Positions 7,251 through 19,100 of a stretch of 64,000 nucleotides of DNA are shown one piece after another. A model generated the notes under the pieces. That model saw nothing but the letters and a program-made list of their open reading frames with translations. It searched no databases and was not told where the DNA came from. This DNA is from an uncultured Sphingomonadaceae bacterium (GTDB lineage: Bacteria; Pseudomonadota; Alphaproteobacteria; Sphingomonadales; Sphingomonadaceae). The position numbers and the translations under genes are program-made. The stretch's first letter is position 1, and the number at the start of each line of letters is the position of its first letter. The stretch covers positions 748,501 to 812,500 of the forward strand of contig CANLQI010000001.1 in assembly GCA_947493325.1 (NCBI GenBank), read 5' to 3'.

Positions 7251-10169
7251 TCAGCCCTTTCTCTGACGACGTATTTCTTTGCGGACACTATGCCCCAGCG
7301 CGTCTGCGATCAGCGCGCCCTGTTCGGATTGATGGCGTTTGGCATAGCCGGTGGCGGGCGATGCCGCTGCCGCGCGCCCGGCATAACGCGGACGCTGCGG
7401 TTTGATTTTGGCTTTCACCATGCACTCTTCGATACATGGTTCGACAAATGTCCATGCGCCATTATTTTTCGGTTCTTCCTGGGCCCAGACGACTTCTTCC
7501 AGATTGGTCATACGCTTCATACGCTTCACCAATGGTTCGCCGGGGAAGGGATAAATCTGTTCAATGCGGACAATGGAAATGTCCTTGTCGCCTGCGGCAT
7601 CACGTGCCTCAATCAGGTCATAGGCGACTTTGCCCGAACATAGGACAAGCCGTTTGATATCTTTGTCAGCGGGCGCGTTCGTGTCCGATTTGATCCGCAT
7701 GAAATGGCTGTCGCCGATGAAATCCTCCGTTCCCGATACCGCCATTTTGTGCCGCAGCAATGACTTGGGCGTCATGATGATCAGCGGCTTGCGGAAATTA
7801 CGGTGCATCTGGCGGCGCAGCACATGGTAATAATTCGCGGGCGTGGTGATATTGCACACCTGCATATTGTCGCCCGCGCATAACTGTAAGAACCGTTCCA
7901 GCCTTGCCGAGCTGTGTTCGGGGCCCTGACCTTCATATCCGTGCGGGAGCAGCATGACGAGGCCATTGGCGCGCAGCCATTTGGATTCGCCCGATGCAAT
8001 AAACTGGTCGATCATAATCTGCGCGCCATTGGCGAAATCACCAAACTGCGCTTCCCACAGCACCAGTGTTTTCGGGTCTGCTAGCGCATAGCCATATTCA
8101 AAACCCAGCACGCCATATTCGGACAGTGGGCTGTCGAGCACTTCGAAATTGCCATGCGGAACCTGTTCCAGCGGCACGTAGCGCGCTTCGGTTTTCTGAT
8201 CGACCCACACGGCATGCCGCTGGCTGAATGTCCCGCGGCCACTGTCCTGGCCGGATAGGCGGACATTATAGCCTTCACTGACCAGTGAACCATAGGCCAG
8301 CGCCTCGGCTGTCGCCCAGTCGAAGCCTTTGCCTTGCTCAAACATTTTCGCTTTGGCGGTGATTATGCGTTTGAGTGTGTTGTGGACATTATGCCCGTCC
8401 GGAATGGTGGTCAGCGTGCGGCCCAGGCTATCGAACAGTTTTTTATCGATGCCCGTTTCGGTGTTGCGCCGCGCCGTTTCAGGGCTGGCGGGTTTGTGCA
8501 GACCAGACCATTGCCCGCTGAACCAATCGGCTTTATCGGGCGCATAATCTTTCGCACTGTCAAATTCGTTTTGCAGTTGCTGTGTGAAATTATCCTCGGT
8601 CTGTTTGACCCAGGCATCATCAATCACGCCTTCTTTCGCAAGCCGCGCGCCATATATTTTGCTGACATGCGGGTGCTTTTTGATTTCATCATACATCAGC
8701 GGCTGCGTAAATTTTGGCTCGTCACCTTCATTATGACCGTAGCGGCGATAGCACCACATATCGATCACGATATCGCGGCCAAACCGCTGACGGAAATCAA
8801 TTGCGATCTTGCAGGCAAAGGTCACCGCTTCGGGATCATCGCCGTTCACGTGAATAATCGGCGCTTGCACGCCTTTCGCTACATCGGAAGGATAGGGTGA
8901 AGAGCGCGCAAATTGCGGGCTGGTGGTAAAACCGACCTGATTGTTGATGACGAAGTGGATACAGCCGCCGGTATTATACCCGCGAATACCGGAGAAGCCG
9001 AGACATTCCCAGACAATGCCTTGTCCCGCAAAAGCCGCATCACCGTGCAGCAATACGGGCAGGACCTGATCATGTTCTTCCAGATCGTCACGCAGAACCT
9101 GCTGCGCACGCACTTTGCCGAGCACCACCGGATCAACGGCCTCAAGATGCGAGGGATTGGGAACCAGCGACATATGTACGCTGATACCGTCAAATTCGCG
9201 GTCGGTGGAGGTGCCGAGGTGATATTTCACATCCCCCGAACCGCCGACGTCATCGGGGTTGGCAGAGCCACCGGAAAATTCGTGGAAGATCACATGGTAC
9301 GGCTTGGCCATCACATTGGCGAGCACGTTCAGTCGTCCGCGGTGCGCCATGCCGAACACGATTTCCTGCACGCCGTATTGGCCGCCATATTTTATAACGG
9401 CTTCAAGGGCAGGGACCATGGATTCACCGCCATCCAGGCCGAAACGTTTGGTACCGACATATTTTTTGGCGAGGAAATTTTCGAACTGTTCGGCTTCGAT
9501 AACTTTGCTCAGGATCGCTTTTTTGCCAAGCTCGGTAAATTCGACAGAGGCTTTGCTGCCCTCCATGCGTTCCTGAAAGAATACGCGCTCTTCCAGATCG
9601 GAAATATGCATATATTCCAGACCGATATTGCCGCAATAATTGGCACGCAAAAGGTCAACAAGTTCCCTTATGGTCGCTGTTTCCAGCCCCATTGTGCCGC
9701 CAAGATAGATTTTTTTGTCGAGCGCATCGCCCGAAAAACCATGATATTCGGGCGTCAGATCCGCGGGCAATTCGCGTGTCGACAAACCAAGAGGGTCAAG
9801 ATCCGCCGCCAAATGCCCGCGCACGCGGTAGGTACGGATCAACATCATGGCGCGAATGGAATCGCCTGCGGCTTCCGCGATGCTATCCGTGTCGAGTCCG
9901 GCAGGCGCTGCCTTGCCTTTGGGGGCAGGTTTCGCGTCCGGCTCCATCTGGGTCGGGTCGAGCGCCGCCGTCATTGCATCATCGCTGTCCAAAGGCCAAT
10001 GGCTGCGCTGCCAGCTTGGCCCGCTCGCGGTCTCTTCAAGACCCGCGAACCATTGCTGCCATTTATCATCAACGCTGCCCGGATTTTCCCGGTACTGGCG
10101 ATAAAGCGATTCTACAAAGGACGGGCTCACGCCCTCCAAATCATCGAAATCCTGACCTTCAAAACCCAT
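7251..10169 (-). CDS. sucA: 2-oxoglutarate dehydrogenase E1
   Basis: Thiamine-diphosphate enzyme that decarboxylates 2-oxoglutarate and succinylates the E2 lipoyl group. The product is about 972 residues, normal for the family. The N-terminal helix recruiting E2 ([24 protein letters not shown]) is present, as are the ThDP-site region [10 protein letters not shown], the [20 protein letters not shown] stretch and the C-terminal PYAGR-like [17 protein letters not shown] motif. The frame is open seven codons further to a TTG at 10190, but ATG 10169 has AAAGGA upstream and is preferred. It lies between sucD and sucB in the same direction. Confidence 0.97.
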   Translation of the reverse strand: MGFEGQDFDDLEGVSPSFVESLYRQYRENPGSVDDKWQQWFAGLEETASGPSWQRSHWPLDSDDAMTAALDPTQMEPDAKPAPKGKAAPAGLDTDSIAEAAGDSIRAMMLIRTYRVRGHLAADLDPLGLSTRELPADLTPEYHGFSGDALDKKIYLGGTMGLETATIRELVDLLRANYCGNIGLEYMHISDLEERVFFQERMEGSKASVEFTELGKKAILSKVIEAEQFENFLAKKYVGTKRFGLDGGESMVPALEAVIKYGGQYGVQEIVFGMAHRGRLNVLANVMAKPYHVIFHEFSGGSANPDDVGGSGDVKYHLGTSTDREFDGISVHMSLVPNPSHLEAVDPVVLGKVRAQQVLRDDLEEHDQVLPVLLHGDAAFAGQGIVWECLGFSGIRGYNTGGCIHFVINNQVGFTTSPQFARSSPYPSDVAKGVQAPIIHVNGDDPEAVTFACKIAIDFRQRFGRDIVIDMWCYRRYGHNEGDEPKFTQPLMYDEIKKHPHVSKIYGARLAKEGVIDDAWVKQTEDNFTQQLQNEFDSAKDYAPDKADWFSGQWSGLHKPASPETARRNTETGIDKKLFDSLGRTLTTIPDGHNVHNTLKRIITAKAKMFEQGKGFDWATAEALAYGSLVSEGYNVRLSGQDSGRGTFSQRHAVWVDQKTEARYVPLEQVPHGNFEVLDSPLSEYGVLGFEYGYALADPKTLVLWEAQFGDFANGAQIMIDQFIASGESKWLRANGLVMLLPHGYEGQGPEHSSARLERFLQLCAGDNMQVCNITTPANYYHVLRRQMHRNFRKPLIIMTPKSLLRHKMAVSGTEDFIGDSHFMRIKSDTNAPADKDIKRLVLCSGKVAYDLIEARDAAGDKDISIVRIEQIYPFPGEPLVKRMKRMTNLEEVVWAQEEPKNNGAWTFVEPCIEECMVKAKIKPQRPRYAGRAAAASPATGYAKRHQSEQGALIADALGHSVRKEIRRQRKG

Positions 10170-10216
10170 ATGCTTTATCCTTTGGGTCAAATCCCCGTGA
10201 GGAGGTTATCCAGTGC

Positions 10217-11091
10217 TTAGACTGTCTCTTTCAGCAGCGCATCAAGCGTGGTGCCGAGTTCGGATGGGCTGGGGGAGACGCGGATGCCTGCGCCTTCCAT
10301 TGCCGCGATCTTGTCTTCCGCGCCGCCTTGACCGCCGGACACGATCGCGCCCGCATGGCCCATGCGGCGACCCGGAGGCGCAGTGAGACCCGCAATAAAG
10401 CCGACCATCGGTTTGCTACGGCCCTTTTTGGCTTCATCGGCGATAAACTGCGCCGCTTCTTCTTCCGCGCTGCCGCCGATTTCGCCGATCATGATGATCG
10501 ATTGGGTTTCATCATCGGCGAGGAACAGCTCAAGCACATCGATAAAATTGGTGCCGTTGACCGGGTCACCGCCAATGCCAACCGCCGTGGTCTGACCAAG
10601 GCCGACCGCAGTCGTCTGATGCACGGCTTCATATGTGAGTGTGCCGGAGCGTGAAACCACACCGACGCTGCCTTTTTGAAAAATGCTGCCGGGCATAATA
10701 CCGATTTTGCATTCGTCCGGAGTCAGTACGCCAGGACAGTTCGGGCCGATAAGGCGCGATTTCGAACCTTGCAGCGCGCGTTTTACGCGTACCATGTCGA
10801 GCACCGGAACGCCTTCGGTAATCGCAACGATCAGCTCAATTTCAGCATCAATAGCTTCGAGGATTGAGTCCGCGGCAAATGGCGGCGGCACATAAACCAC
10901 ACTCGCGGTCGCGCCGGTCGCTTCTTTGGCTTCACCTACCGTGTCAAAATTGGGCAGGCCCAGATGCTCTGTACCGCCTTTGCCGGGTGTCACGCCAGCC
11001 ACCATCTGCGTGCCGTAATCGAGCGCCTGCTGTGTATGGAAGGTACCGGTATTGCCGGTCATACCCTGTGTGATGACTTTGGTATTTTTGT

Positions 11092-11107
<16 letters not shown>
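10217..11107 (-). CDS. sucD: Succinyl-CoA synthetase alpha subunit
   Basis: Substrate-level phosphorylation step converting succinyl-CoA to succinate. The 296-residue protein has the CoA-binding fold at the N-terminus ([13 protein letters not shown]), and the phosphorylated His is in [12 protein letters not shown] near residue 250. AAAGGA lies upstream of the start. The beta subunit sucC, which precedes sucD in many bacteria, is absent; a small AT-rich membrane ORF occupies the mdh-sucD junction and overlaps the sucD start by 16 bp. The alpha subunit is inactive alone, so sucC should be encoded elsewhere in this genome. Confidence 0.96.
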
Positions 11108-12698
<1,591 letters not shown>

Positions 12699-13817
12699 TT
12701 ATTCTGTCTCGCTACCATGACCCAGCGCGAGATATTCATCGGACTGCATTTCCATAAGCCGTGACACGGTGCGATCAAATTCGAATCTGCCATCGCCTTT
12801 TGGATAAAGCGCGGCAGGTTCCGCATCTGCCGCGGCGAGCAACTTCACCCGATATTCGTATAATGCATCGATCAGCGTAACAAACCGTGCGGCCTCGTTC
12901 CGGTTTTCCGGCGACAGCACGGGAATGCCGACGATGATGACGGTGTGAAATCGCCGGGCAATGGCCAAATAGTCGGATGCACCGCGCGCGTCCTTGCACA
13001 GCCGCTTAAATGAAAACACCGCCACACCCTTCAGTGCGCGGGGAACATGCATAGTGCGTCCGCCCTTGATTTTGAGTTCCATTGACGGAACATTGGCCCG
13101 GTCCTCTGGGGGATAGTCAGTCAGGCGGAAGAAAGCTGCGCTGAGTTCCTGGGTGGCGTGTTCTCCATTCGGGACCAGCCAGGTGTCGCTGCCCGACAAG
13201 CGTTCCAGTCGGTAATCGGTCGGGCCATTCAGCGGTAATATATGCATCCGTTCTTTCATCAGCGCGATAAAGGGCAGGAAATGCTCGCGGTTCAGCCCAT
13301 CCTTGTAGAGGTCATCGGGCGGACGATTTGACGTGGTTATAATGGTTACGCCCGCATCTATCAGCGCGGTGAACAGCCGTGACATGATCATTGCGTCGGC
13401 GCTGTTATTGACCACCATTTCATCAAAAGCGAGCACGCGGACTTCCTCGGCAAGCTGCCTTGATACAGCGGCAATCGGATCGCCTTTCTGGGTGTCGCGT
13501 TCGGTGCGCAGCCGGGCATGGATGTCGAGCATGAATTCATGAAAATGCGCGCGGCGTTTGCGGGCAATATCCAGATTGTCGTAAAACAGATCCATCAGCA
13601 TGGATTTGCCGCGCCCGACACCGCCCCACATATATATGCCGCGCGGCGCTTCCGGCTTCTTGCCGACCAATCGCCATAAAACGCTGCCACGTGGCGGGGC
13701 GGCTTCCAGCTTCTCCTGCAGTTTGCCAAGCGCCTCGACAGTGCGGCGCTGGTCGGTATCGGCGCGCAATTCTCCACCCGCGATCAACTCTTCATAGCGG
13801 GCGACAAGGCTGCTCAT
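12699..13817 (-). CDS. zapE: Cell division protein ZapE (AFG1-like ATPase)
   Basis: P-loop ATPase of 372 residues. Walker A is GGVGRGKSMLMD (Lys71), Walker B the VLAFDEMVVN strand (about residue 155), and the sensor region TTSNRPPDDLYKDGLNRE is typical of the AFG1/ZapE family. In E. coli ZapE acts on FtsZ at the constricting ring; mitochondrial homologues are linked to protein quality control. The start overlaps the thioesterase stop by four bases (ATGA). Its place next to mdh is a common arrangement in sphingomonads as I recall them. Confidence 0.95.
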   Translation of the reverse strand: MSSLVARYEELIAGGELRADTDQRRTVEALGKLQEKLEAAPPRGSVLWRLVGKKPEAPRGIYMWGGVGRGKSMLMDLFYDNLDIARKRRAHFHEFMLDIHARLRTERDTQKGDPIAAVSRQLAEEVRVLAFDEMVVNNSADAMIMSRLFTALIDAGVTIITTSNRPPDDLYKDGLNREHFLPFIALMKERMHILPLNGPTDYRLERLSGSDTWLVPNGEHATQELSAAFFRLTDYPPEDRANVPSMELKIKGGRTMHVPRALKGVAVFSFKRLCKDARGASDYLAIARRFHTVIIVGIPVLSPENRNEAARFVTLIDALYEYRVKLLAAADAEPAALYPKGDGRFEFDRTVSRLMEMQSDEYLALGHGSETE

Positions 13818-14296
13818 GTGCGTGATTTCGGGGTTTTGCGGATGGTGCCGGAAAAAGCGGCAATATGGTCCGTATCCTGCACCAGCAATCCACGCAGGAA
13901 CAGCAGCCGCCCCGTTTCGCGCAGGATTTCGACTTCTGCATCGAGCGGCTCGCCAATCCGCCCTGCGGCCAGAAACTGTGTGTTCAGATCAAGCGTGACA
14001 CCGGGGCCATATTGCAGCGCGCCGTGTAACCGGGCCGCGACAAACAGCGCAATGTCAATCTGTGTGAGCATCGCGCCGCCATGCACATTATTGCCGATAT
14101 TTCCCTGCAGATGGCCTGGCTCGGTGCGCACGACCGTAATACCGTCCTGGCGCAGTTTCGCCCACATGGGACCGATGGTGCTGTTATAGCGGTCCTTTTC
14201 CCGCAGCCCCCACTTCAACCAGCCCGGGCGGTCCGGGTCGGGGGAATGGTCGAAAACAGTGTCGCCGTGAAGGTGATTGGGAAGATGGTCGGGCAT
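13814..14296 (-). CDS. PaaI-type hotdog-fold thioesterase
   Basis: A single hotdog domain of about 160 residues. The helix following the conserved NVHGGAMLTQIDIALFVAA stretch (around residues 70-88) is the signature of PaaI-like acyl-CoA thioesterases, and the strand TLDLNTQFLAAGRIGEPLDAEVEIL fits the second half of the fold. The frame extends five codons to a TTG at 14311, but ATG 14296 is the simpler start. It is coupled to zapE downstream and follows sdhB by 27 bp. Substrate unknown. Confidence 0.85.
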   Translation of the reverse strand: MPDHLPNHLHGDTVFDHSPDPDRPGWLKWGLREKDRYNSTIGPMWAKLRQDGITVVRTEPGHLQGNIGNNVHGGAMLTQIDIALFVAARLHGALQYGPGVTLDLNTQFLAAGRIGEPLDAEVEILRETGRLLFLRGLLVQDTDHIAAFSGTIRKTPKSRT

Positions 14297-14323
14297 GGCC
14301 ACTGATCGCAAGCGGATGCCGGA

Positions 14324-15109
14324 TCAGATATGCCGCTCGGCGGCCATTTTCTTGATTTCGGCAATGGCTTTGGCGGGGGACAGTCCCTTGGGACAGACGT
14401 TGGCGCAGTTCATGATGGTGTGGCAGCGATACAGGCGGAAAGGATCTTCCAGCTCGTCAAGCCGCTCGCCCGTCATTTCGTCACGGCTGTCAGCCAGCCA
14501 GCGGTAGGCTTGTAACAAGATGGCAGGGCCCAGAAACTTGTCGCTGTTCCACCAATAGCTGGGGCAGCTTGTCGAGCAGCACGCGCATAATATACATTCA
14601 TACAGGCCGTCGAGCTTGTTACGGTCTTCGGGGCTTTGCAGGCGTTCCTTGCCCGATGGTTCGGGGGTCACAGTTTGCAGCCACGGCTTGATCGACGCAT
14701 ATTGCGCATAGAAATGAGAGAAATCTGGGACCAGATCCTTGATGACTTCCATATGTGGCAGCGGCGTGATGCGCACATCGCCTTTGCAGTCTTCGATAGA
14801 TGTCGTGCAGGCAAGGCCGTTTTTGCCGTTGATATTCATCGAACATGATCCGCAGATACCTTCGCGGCAGGAACGGCGGAATGTCAGCGTGCTGTCCTGC
14901 TCGCTCTTCATCTTGATCAGCGCGTCGAGCACCATGGGGCCGCAATTTTCGGTATCGATTTCAAATGTGTCATAACGCGGGTTCTCGCCGCTGTCGGGAT
15001 CATAGCGATAGACTTTGAAATTTTTGGTCTTTCCTGCCGCATCGGCCGCCTTATGCATCGTGCCCTTGCTGCTGATCTTGCTGTTTTTCGGCAGTGTGAA
15101 AGTCGCCAT
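14324..15109 (-). CDS. sdhB: Succinate dehydrogenase iron-sulfur subunit
   Basis: Carries electrons from the flavoprotein to ubiquinone through three Fe-S clusters. The 261-residue protein has the [2Fe-2S] ligands in [21 protein letters not shown] (about 75-95), and the [4Fe-4S] and [3Fe-4S] ligands in [17 protein letters not shown] (about 164-180) and [17 protein letters not shown] (about 225-241). Length is normal. ATG 15109 ([11 protein letters not shown]) is preferred over the upstream TTG at 15124. sdhA, sdhC and sdhD, usually just upstream, are not in the window; an ATP-grasp gene is there instead. Confidence 0.96.
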   Translation of the reverse strand: MATFTLPKNSKISSKGTMHKAADAAGKTKNFKVYRYDPDSGENPRYDTFEIDTENCGPMVLDALIKMKSEQDSTLTFRRSCREGICGSCSMNINGKNGLACTTSIEDCKGDVRITPLPHMEVIKDLVPDFSHFYAQYASIKPWLQTVTPEPSGKERLQSPEDRNKLDGLYECILCACCSTSCPSYWWNSDKFLGPAILLQAYRWLADSRDEMTGERLDELEDPFRLYRCHTIMNCANVCPKGLSPAKAIAEIKKMAAERHI

Positions 15110-15236
15110 GTTCAATCCCGTCAATTAACTGTGGACCCGCGATAGCCAATAATGGCGTGCATCTCAATCACCCACATCATATTTTTACGCATAATGTTGT
15201 GCGCATCGTGCAAGCGTGAATGGTTGTCATGAAAGA

Positions 15237-16262
15237 TTAAGCCTGGTTCTGCCTTACCGCTGTTATCAATCCCTGCCGCTCCATGCTGTATGCGACCAGA
15301 TGCTCGATCAGTTCGGCATGCGTGATGCCAATGGTTCTGGCGGCGCCCGACACGGTTTTTTTGGACCATAGATTGCACGACAGATTCACTTCCATAAAAC
15401 GAAAATCGCCAGTCTGTTTGTCATAACGGAATTCAAAACGTCCGTAATCGAACGGCCAGACTTCCGGCAGCATTTGCGTGACATAGGCCCTGAGCTGATC
15501 GGTTATTTCTGCATCATCCACCGTGATGAGTTGTTCTTTGACCTTCTCACCAAGACCGCGTTTTTCTTCATAGGAACGGTAATTGCCCTCGTCTTCACCG
15601 GGCATTTCGAAACGTGAGGTTGGCAGGAAAAACGGTTCATCCCCGCCGATAATCGGAACAACGATATCATAATCGCCGGCAAAATCCTCAACGATCACGT
15701 CATGACGTTCATCAAGAAGTTTTCGGATATGATCCTGCGCCTCTTTCCAATCGGCAAACATACCGACGCCCCAGCTGGCGGAAGAAGCATTGGGTTTGGC
15801 GACAATTGTCTTGAAATCAAAACCCGGATGATCAGGTATGTTCTGTCCCTGCCTTACAATGGTCCAGGGCGTTACGGGAACGCCGCGAAGCTTTGCCACC
15901 GATTTCATCAGGTGTTTGTCATCGCCCAGACCGCGCACTATCGGCGATGCACCCAGAAACGGAATATTGTGGCGCATGGCCATAAGCGGGCCGAGCATTT
16001 CGCTCATGGGAAAGCCTGCGCGGTTGAGGAGCGTGAAAATATAATCCGCGTCCGGCGCGTCATTCAGCGCAGAAAAATCATTTGCCGGCGTGACGTTAAA
16101 ACCGGCTTCCTGAAGCGTGGTCAGCACTTCATGATGATAAACAGCGTGATTGCCGTCCACTGCATGCTTTTCCCCGCCCGAACATGCGTGCTTTGCAAGG
16201 AACATGAGTTTCAGGCGTTTCTTGTCATTTGACGATACATTGAGCAGTTTAGGGTGGGGCAC
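15237..16262 (-). CDS. ATP-grasp ligase, D-alanine-D-alanine ligase-like
   Basis: A 341-residue protein with the order expected for an ATP-grasp enzyme: N-terminal Rossmann-like part with GFPMSEMLGPLMAMRHNIPFLGASPIVRGLGDDKHLMKSVAKLRGVPVTP region, central domain with TIVAKPNASSASWGV, and the Mg/ATP end FRFMEVNLSCNLW. This resembles D-Ala-D-Ala ligase, but Asn replaces part of the typical NEVNTMPG-type loop and the gene is far from murein loci, so it probably ligates other carboxylate and amine substrates. Start is GTG 16262. It lies between rne and sdhB, with a perfect 17-bp inverted repeat upstream. Confidence 0.75.
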   Translation of the reverse strand: MPHPKLLNVSSNDKKRLKLMFLAKHACSGGEKHAVDGNHAVYHHEVLTTLQEAGFNVTPANDFSALNDAPDADYIFTLLNRAGFPMSEMLGPLMAMRHNIPFLGASPIVRGLGDDKHLMKSVAKLRGVPVTPWTIVRQGQNIPDHPGFDFKTIVAKPNASSASWGVGMFADWKEAQDHIRKLLDERHDVIVEDFAGDYDIVVPIIGGDEPFFLPTSRFEMPGEDEGNYRSYEEKRGLGEKVKEQLITVDDAEITDQLRAYVTQMLPEVWPFDYGRFEFRYDKQTGDFRFMEVNLSCNLWSKKTVSGAARTIGITHAELIEHLVAYSMERQGLITAVRQNQA

Positions 16263-16321
16263 GGTTCGGGTGTACTCCTGAAAAAAGACAATTTATCTTA
16301 TCTGATAGCCTATCCAATAAT

Positions 16322-16369
16322 CATGTAAATCATACGCAGGATTACCACCGTTTGCGTATGATTTACATG
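16322..16369. repeat. Perfect 17-bp inverted repeat between rne and the ATP-grasp gene
   Basis: CATGTAAATCATACGCA (16322-16338) is matched exactly by TGCGTATGATTTACATG (16353-16369) around a 14-base loop. No T-run follows on either strand, which argues against a simple intrinsic terminator. It lies 26 bp below the rne stop codon and 60 bp above the ATP-grasp start, so a regulator site or an RNA processing stem are both possible. Confidence 0.9.
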
Positions 16370-16394
16370 TCATTTAGCGTGGCAATGTAGCGGC

Positions 16395-19100
16395 TCACCC
16401 GAAAGTGCGCTGCCACCAGCCTTTTTTGCCTGCCCCGCCACTTTGTGCCTCGCTGGTTTCAGCAGCTTTGCTGTCTTTGCCGGCTTGCTCACCTGTCGGT
16501 GCGTCTTTGGTCACTGCTGCTTTTTTCGCAGGTGCTTTTTTCGCAGCAGTTTTACGCGGCGCTTTGACAGGTTTTTCTGTTTTATCTGCAGCATCTGCCT
16601 TGGCTTTCGCGGGTGCGCGTTTACGCGGAGCCGGTTTCTTGACCGGCTTGTCCGCTTTATCTCCGCTGTCTGCTTTGGCTTCCGCCCCTGTTTTAGGCGT
16701 CTCGGCTTTAGGCTCTGCCTTTTTCCGTGTACGCCGTTTCGGTTTTTCCTCAGCATCGGCAGAAGTGTCGGGCGTTTTCGTGGCCGTATCATCTGCTTTG
16801 GTATCGGCAGCTTTACGTGTCCGCCGGCGCGGTTTAGGTTTTTCTTCCTTATCCGTGCCTTCTGACTCTACCGATGCCCCGGCTTCGGATTTATTGTCAT
16901 CAGTATCGCCGGATTTCGGTGCGTCATCGGTTTTTTTCGAACCACCACGCCCGCGTCCGCCGCGGCTACCACGCCGGCTGCGCTTTGGCTTTTCATCCGA
17001 TGCGTCATCTGACTTGCTGTCTGCACTGTCATCTTTCGATTCATTACCGGCATCTTTCGATTCATTACCGGCTTTTTTACCGCTTTCGTTACGGCTATCG
17101 TTTTCGCCGGTGTCTTTGCGGCCACCGCGGCGGCCACGGCGGCGACGCCGACGTTTGGGGCGATCATCTTTCTCGCCATCATTGTCATTATCTTCGATCG
17201 CAGCCGCATCTTCTTCGTCTTCATCATCGTCGATAATGGGTTCGAACTTTGGCGCATTGACTGGTTTCGGCCCTGAAGAGGAGGCAACCATTTTGGCGCC
17301 TTCTTCCTCGCCATCGGGCAGGATTTCGATCTTCACGCCATAGCGTTCTTCGATAGCGGCAATGTCATTGCGTTTATGATTGAGAACATAGATCATGGCT
17401 TCGCTGCTCGTGCGCAGTGCAATGGAACTGCCTTTGCCTTTGCCCGCTTCTTCTTCCAGCATGCGCAGCGCGGCAAGACCCGCCGATGAAGCTGTACGGA
17501 CTAGGCCAGTGCCATCGCAATGCGGACAGATGCGCGTAGTGGCTTCAAGGACACCGGTGCGCAGGCGCTGGCGGCTCATTTCCATCAGGCCAAAACCGGA
17601 AATACGCCCCACCTGAATGCGGGCGCGGTCGGATTTCAATGCTTCGCGCATCGCTTTTTCAACTTTGCGCACATTGGAGCCATAATCCATATCGATAAAG
17701 TCGATAACCACCAGACCGGCCATATCGCGCAATCGTAATTGCCGGGCAATTTCGCGGGCTGCTTCCAGGTTGGTAGCAACCGCAGTTTGCTCAATGCCAT
17801 GCTCCTTGGTCGACCGGCCCGAGTTGATGTCGATTGACACCAGTGCCTCGGTCGGGTTGATGACCAGATAGCCACCTGATTTCAGCTGTACAACGGGGTC
17901 GTACATTGCGGAAAGCTGGTCTTCCGCGCCATAACGCTGAAACAGCGGAACGGGATCGGCATAGCTTTTTACCCGCCGGGCATGGCTGGGCATTAACAGC
18001 TTCATAAAATCCTTGGCGGCCCGGTATCCTTCTGCGCCCTCGACCAGCACTTCCTGTATTTCGCGGTTGTAAATATCGCGGATGGCGCGCTTGATAAGAT
18101 CGCTGTCGCTGTGAATTTGCTGCGGCGCAGAGGCGCTTAATGTCTTTTCGCGGATTTCATCCCACAGACGCGCGAGATAATCAAAGTCGCGCTTGATTTC
18201 GGTTTTTGTACGCGAAAGGCCCGCAGTGCGCACGATACAGCCCATGGTTTTGGGCAATTTCATCTCGGCAATAATGGATTTTAGCCGTTTGCGGTCCGTA
18301 CTGTTGGAAATTTTCCGGCTGATACCGCCGCCATGCGAACTGTTTGGCATGAGCACACAGTAACGTCCCGCGAGCGAAAGATAGCTGGTGAGCGCAGCGC
18401 CTTTATTGCCGCGCTCTTCTTTAACAACCTGTACCAGCAATACCTGACGGCGGTGGATAACGTCCTGAATTTTATAGCGGCGGCGCAGAGCGAGGCGTTT
18501 TTTACGCGCTTCGTCGCTGGCTTTGGCGCGGCCACCCTTACGGCCACCACGGCGGGGGCGCTTGGCCTTGCTTTTGCCTTTTTTCGTATCGGTATCTTCT
18601 GAATCAGAATCTGCTTCCGGCGCATCTTCTTCGGGGGCATCTTCATCGTCATCATCGGCCGCAGGTGCCTTTTGTTCGATAATGCCATTGTCTTCGATCA
18701 GCTCTTCCTCGAACGAGGAGCGGCCTTCGCTATGCTCTTCATCATCAGCAGAAGGCGGGCTAAGGTCGCCGCTTTCCTCTTCCTTGTCACGCAGCGCAGC
18801 TTCTTCCTCGGCATGTTTGGCCTCTTCGGCCAGCAATGCTTCACGGTCTTCCTTGGGTATCTGATAATAGTCGGGATGGATTTCCGAGAAGGCGAGGAAA
18901 CCGTGGCGGTTGCCGCCATAATCCACAAATGCAGCCTGCAACGAGGGTTCCACCCGCGTTACTTTTGCCAAATATATATTGCCTTTTATCTGCTTATGTT
19001 CAGCAGAGTCGAAATCGAACTCCTCAATCCGGTTTCCTTTGAGCACTGCCACCCGGGTTTCTTCCTGGTGGCGCGCGTCGATTAACATGCGCGTTGTCAT
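16395..19100 (-). CDS. rne: Ribonuclease E/G, RNase E type
   Basis: Endoribonuclease central to mRNA decay and rRNA processing, organiser of the degradosome. The 901-residue protein begins with an S1 domain that is split by an acidic insertion at about 90-205. Catalytic Asp424 (in VSIDINSGRS) and Asp467 (in VVIDFIDMD) have the same 43-residue spacing as E. coli Asp303 and Asp346. The zinc link is CPHCDGTG (Cys525, Cys528). From about 610 the tail is low-complexity Lys/Asp/Arg and Ala/Lys-rich, and it ends in GWWQRTFG, a short aromatic C-terminus like those that dock partner proteins in alphaproteobacterial RNase E. The long upstream gap fits the leader-based autoregulation known for rne. Confidence 0.96.
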   Translation of the reverse strand: MTTRMLIDARHQEETRVAVLKGNRIEEFDFDSAEHKQIKGNIYLAKVTRVEPSLQAAFVDYGGNRHGFLAFSEIHPDYYQIPKEDREALLAEEAKHAEEEAALRDKEEESGDLSPPSADDEEHSEGRSSFEEELIEDNGIIEQKAPAADDDDEDAPEEDAPEADSDSEDTDTKKGKSKAKRPRRGGRKGGRAKASDEARKKRLALRRRYKIQDVIHRRQVLLVQVVKEERGNKGAALTSYLSLAGRYCVLMPNSSHGGGISRKISNSTDRKRLKSIIAEMKLPKTMGCIVRTAGLSRTKTEIKRDFDYLARLWDEIREKTLSASAPQQIHSDSDLIKRAIRDIYNREIQEVLVEGAEGYRAAKDFMKLLMPSHARRVKSYADPVPLFQRYGAEDQLSAMYDPVVQLKSGGYLVINPTEALVSIDINSGRSTKEHGIEQTAVATNLEAAREIARQLRLRDMAGLVVIDFIDMDYGSNVRKVEKAMREALKSDRARIQVGRISGFGLMEMSRQRLRTGVLEATTRICPHCDGTGLVRTASSAGLAALRMLEEEAGKGKGSSIALRTSSEAMIYVLNHKRNDIAAIEERYGVKIEILPDGEEEGAKMVASSSGPKPVNAPKFEPIIDDDEDEEDAAAIEDNDNDGEKDDRPKRRRRRRGRRGGRKDTGENDSRNESGKKAGNESKDAGNESKDDSADSKSDDASDEKPKRSRRGSRGGRGRGGSKKTDDAPKSGDTDDNKSEAGASVESEGTDKEEKPKPRRRTRKAADTKADDTATKTPDTSADAEEKPKRRTRKKAEPKAETPKTGAEAKADSGDKADKPVKKPAPRKRAPAKAKADAADKTEKPVKAPRKTAAKKAPAKKAAVTKDAPTGEQAGKDSKAAETSEAQSGGAGKKGWWQRTFG

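Noticed and set aside
16322-16369. Simple intrinsic terminator for rne
   Set aside because: No T-run follows the stem on the minus strand, so it was listed as an inverted repeat of unknown role instead.
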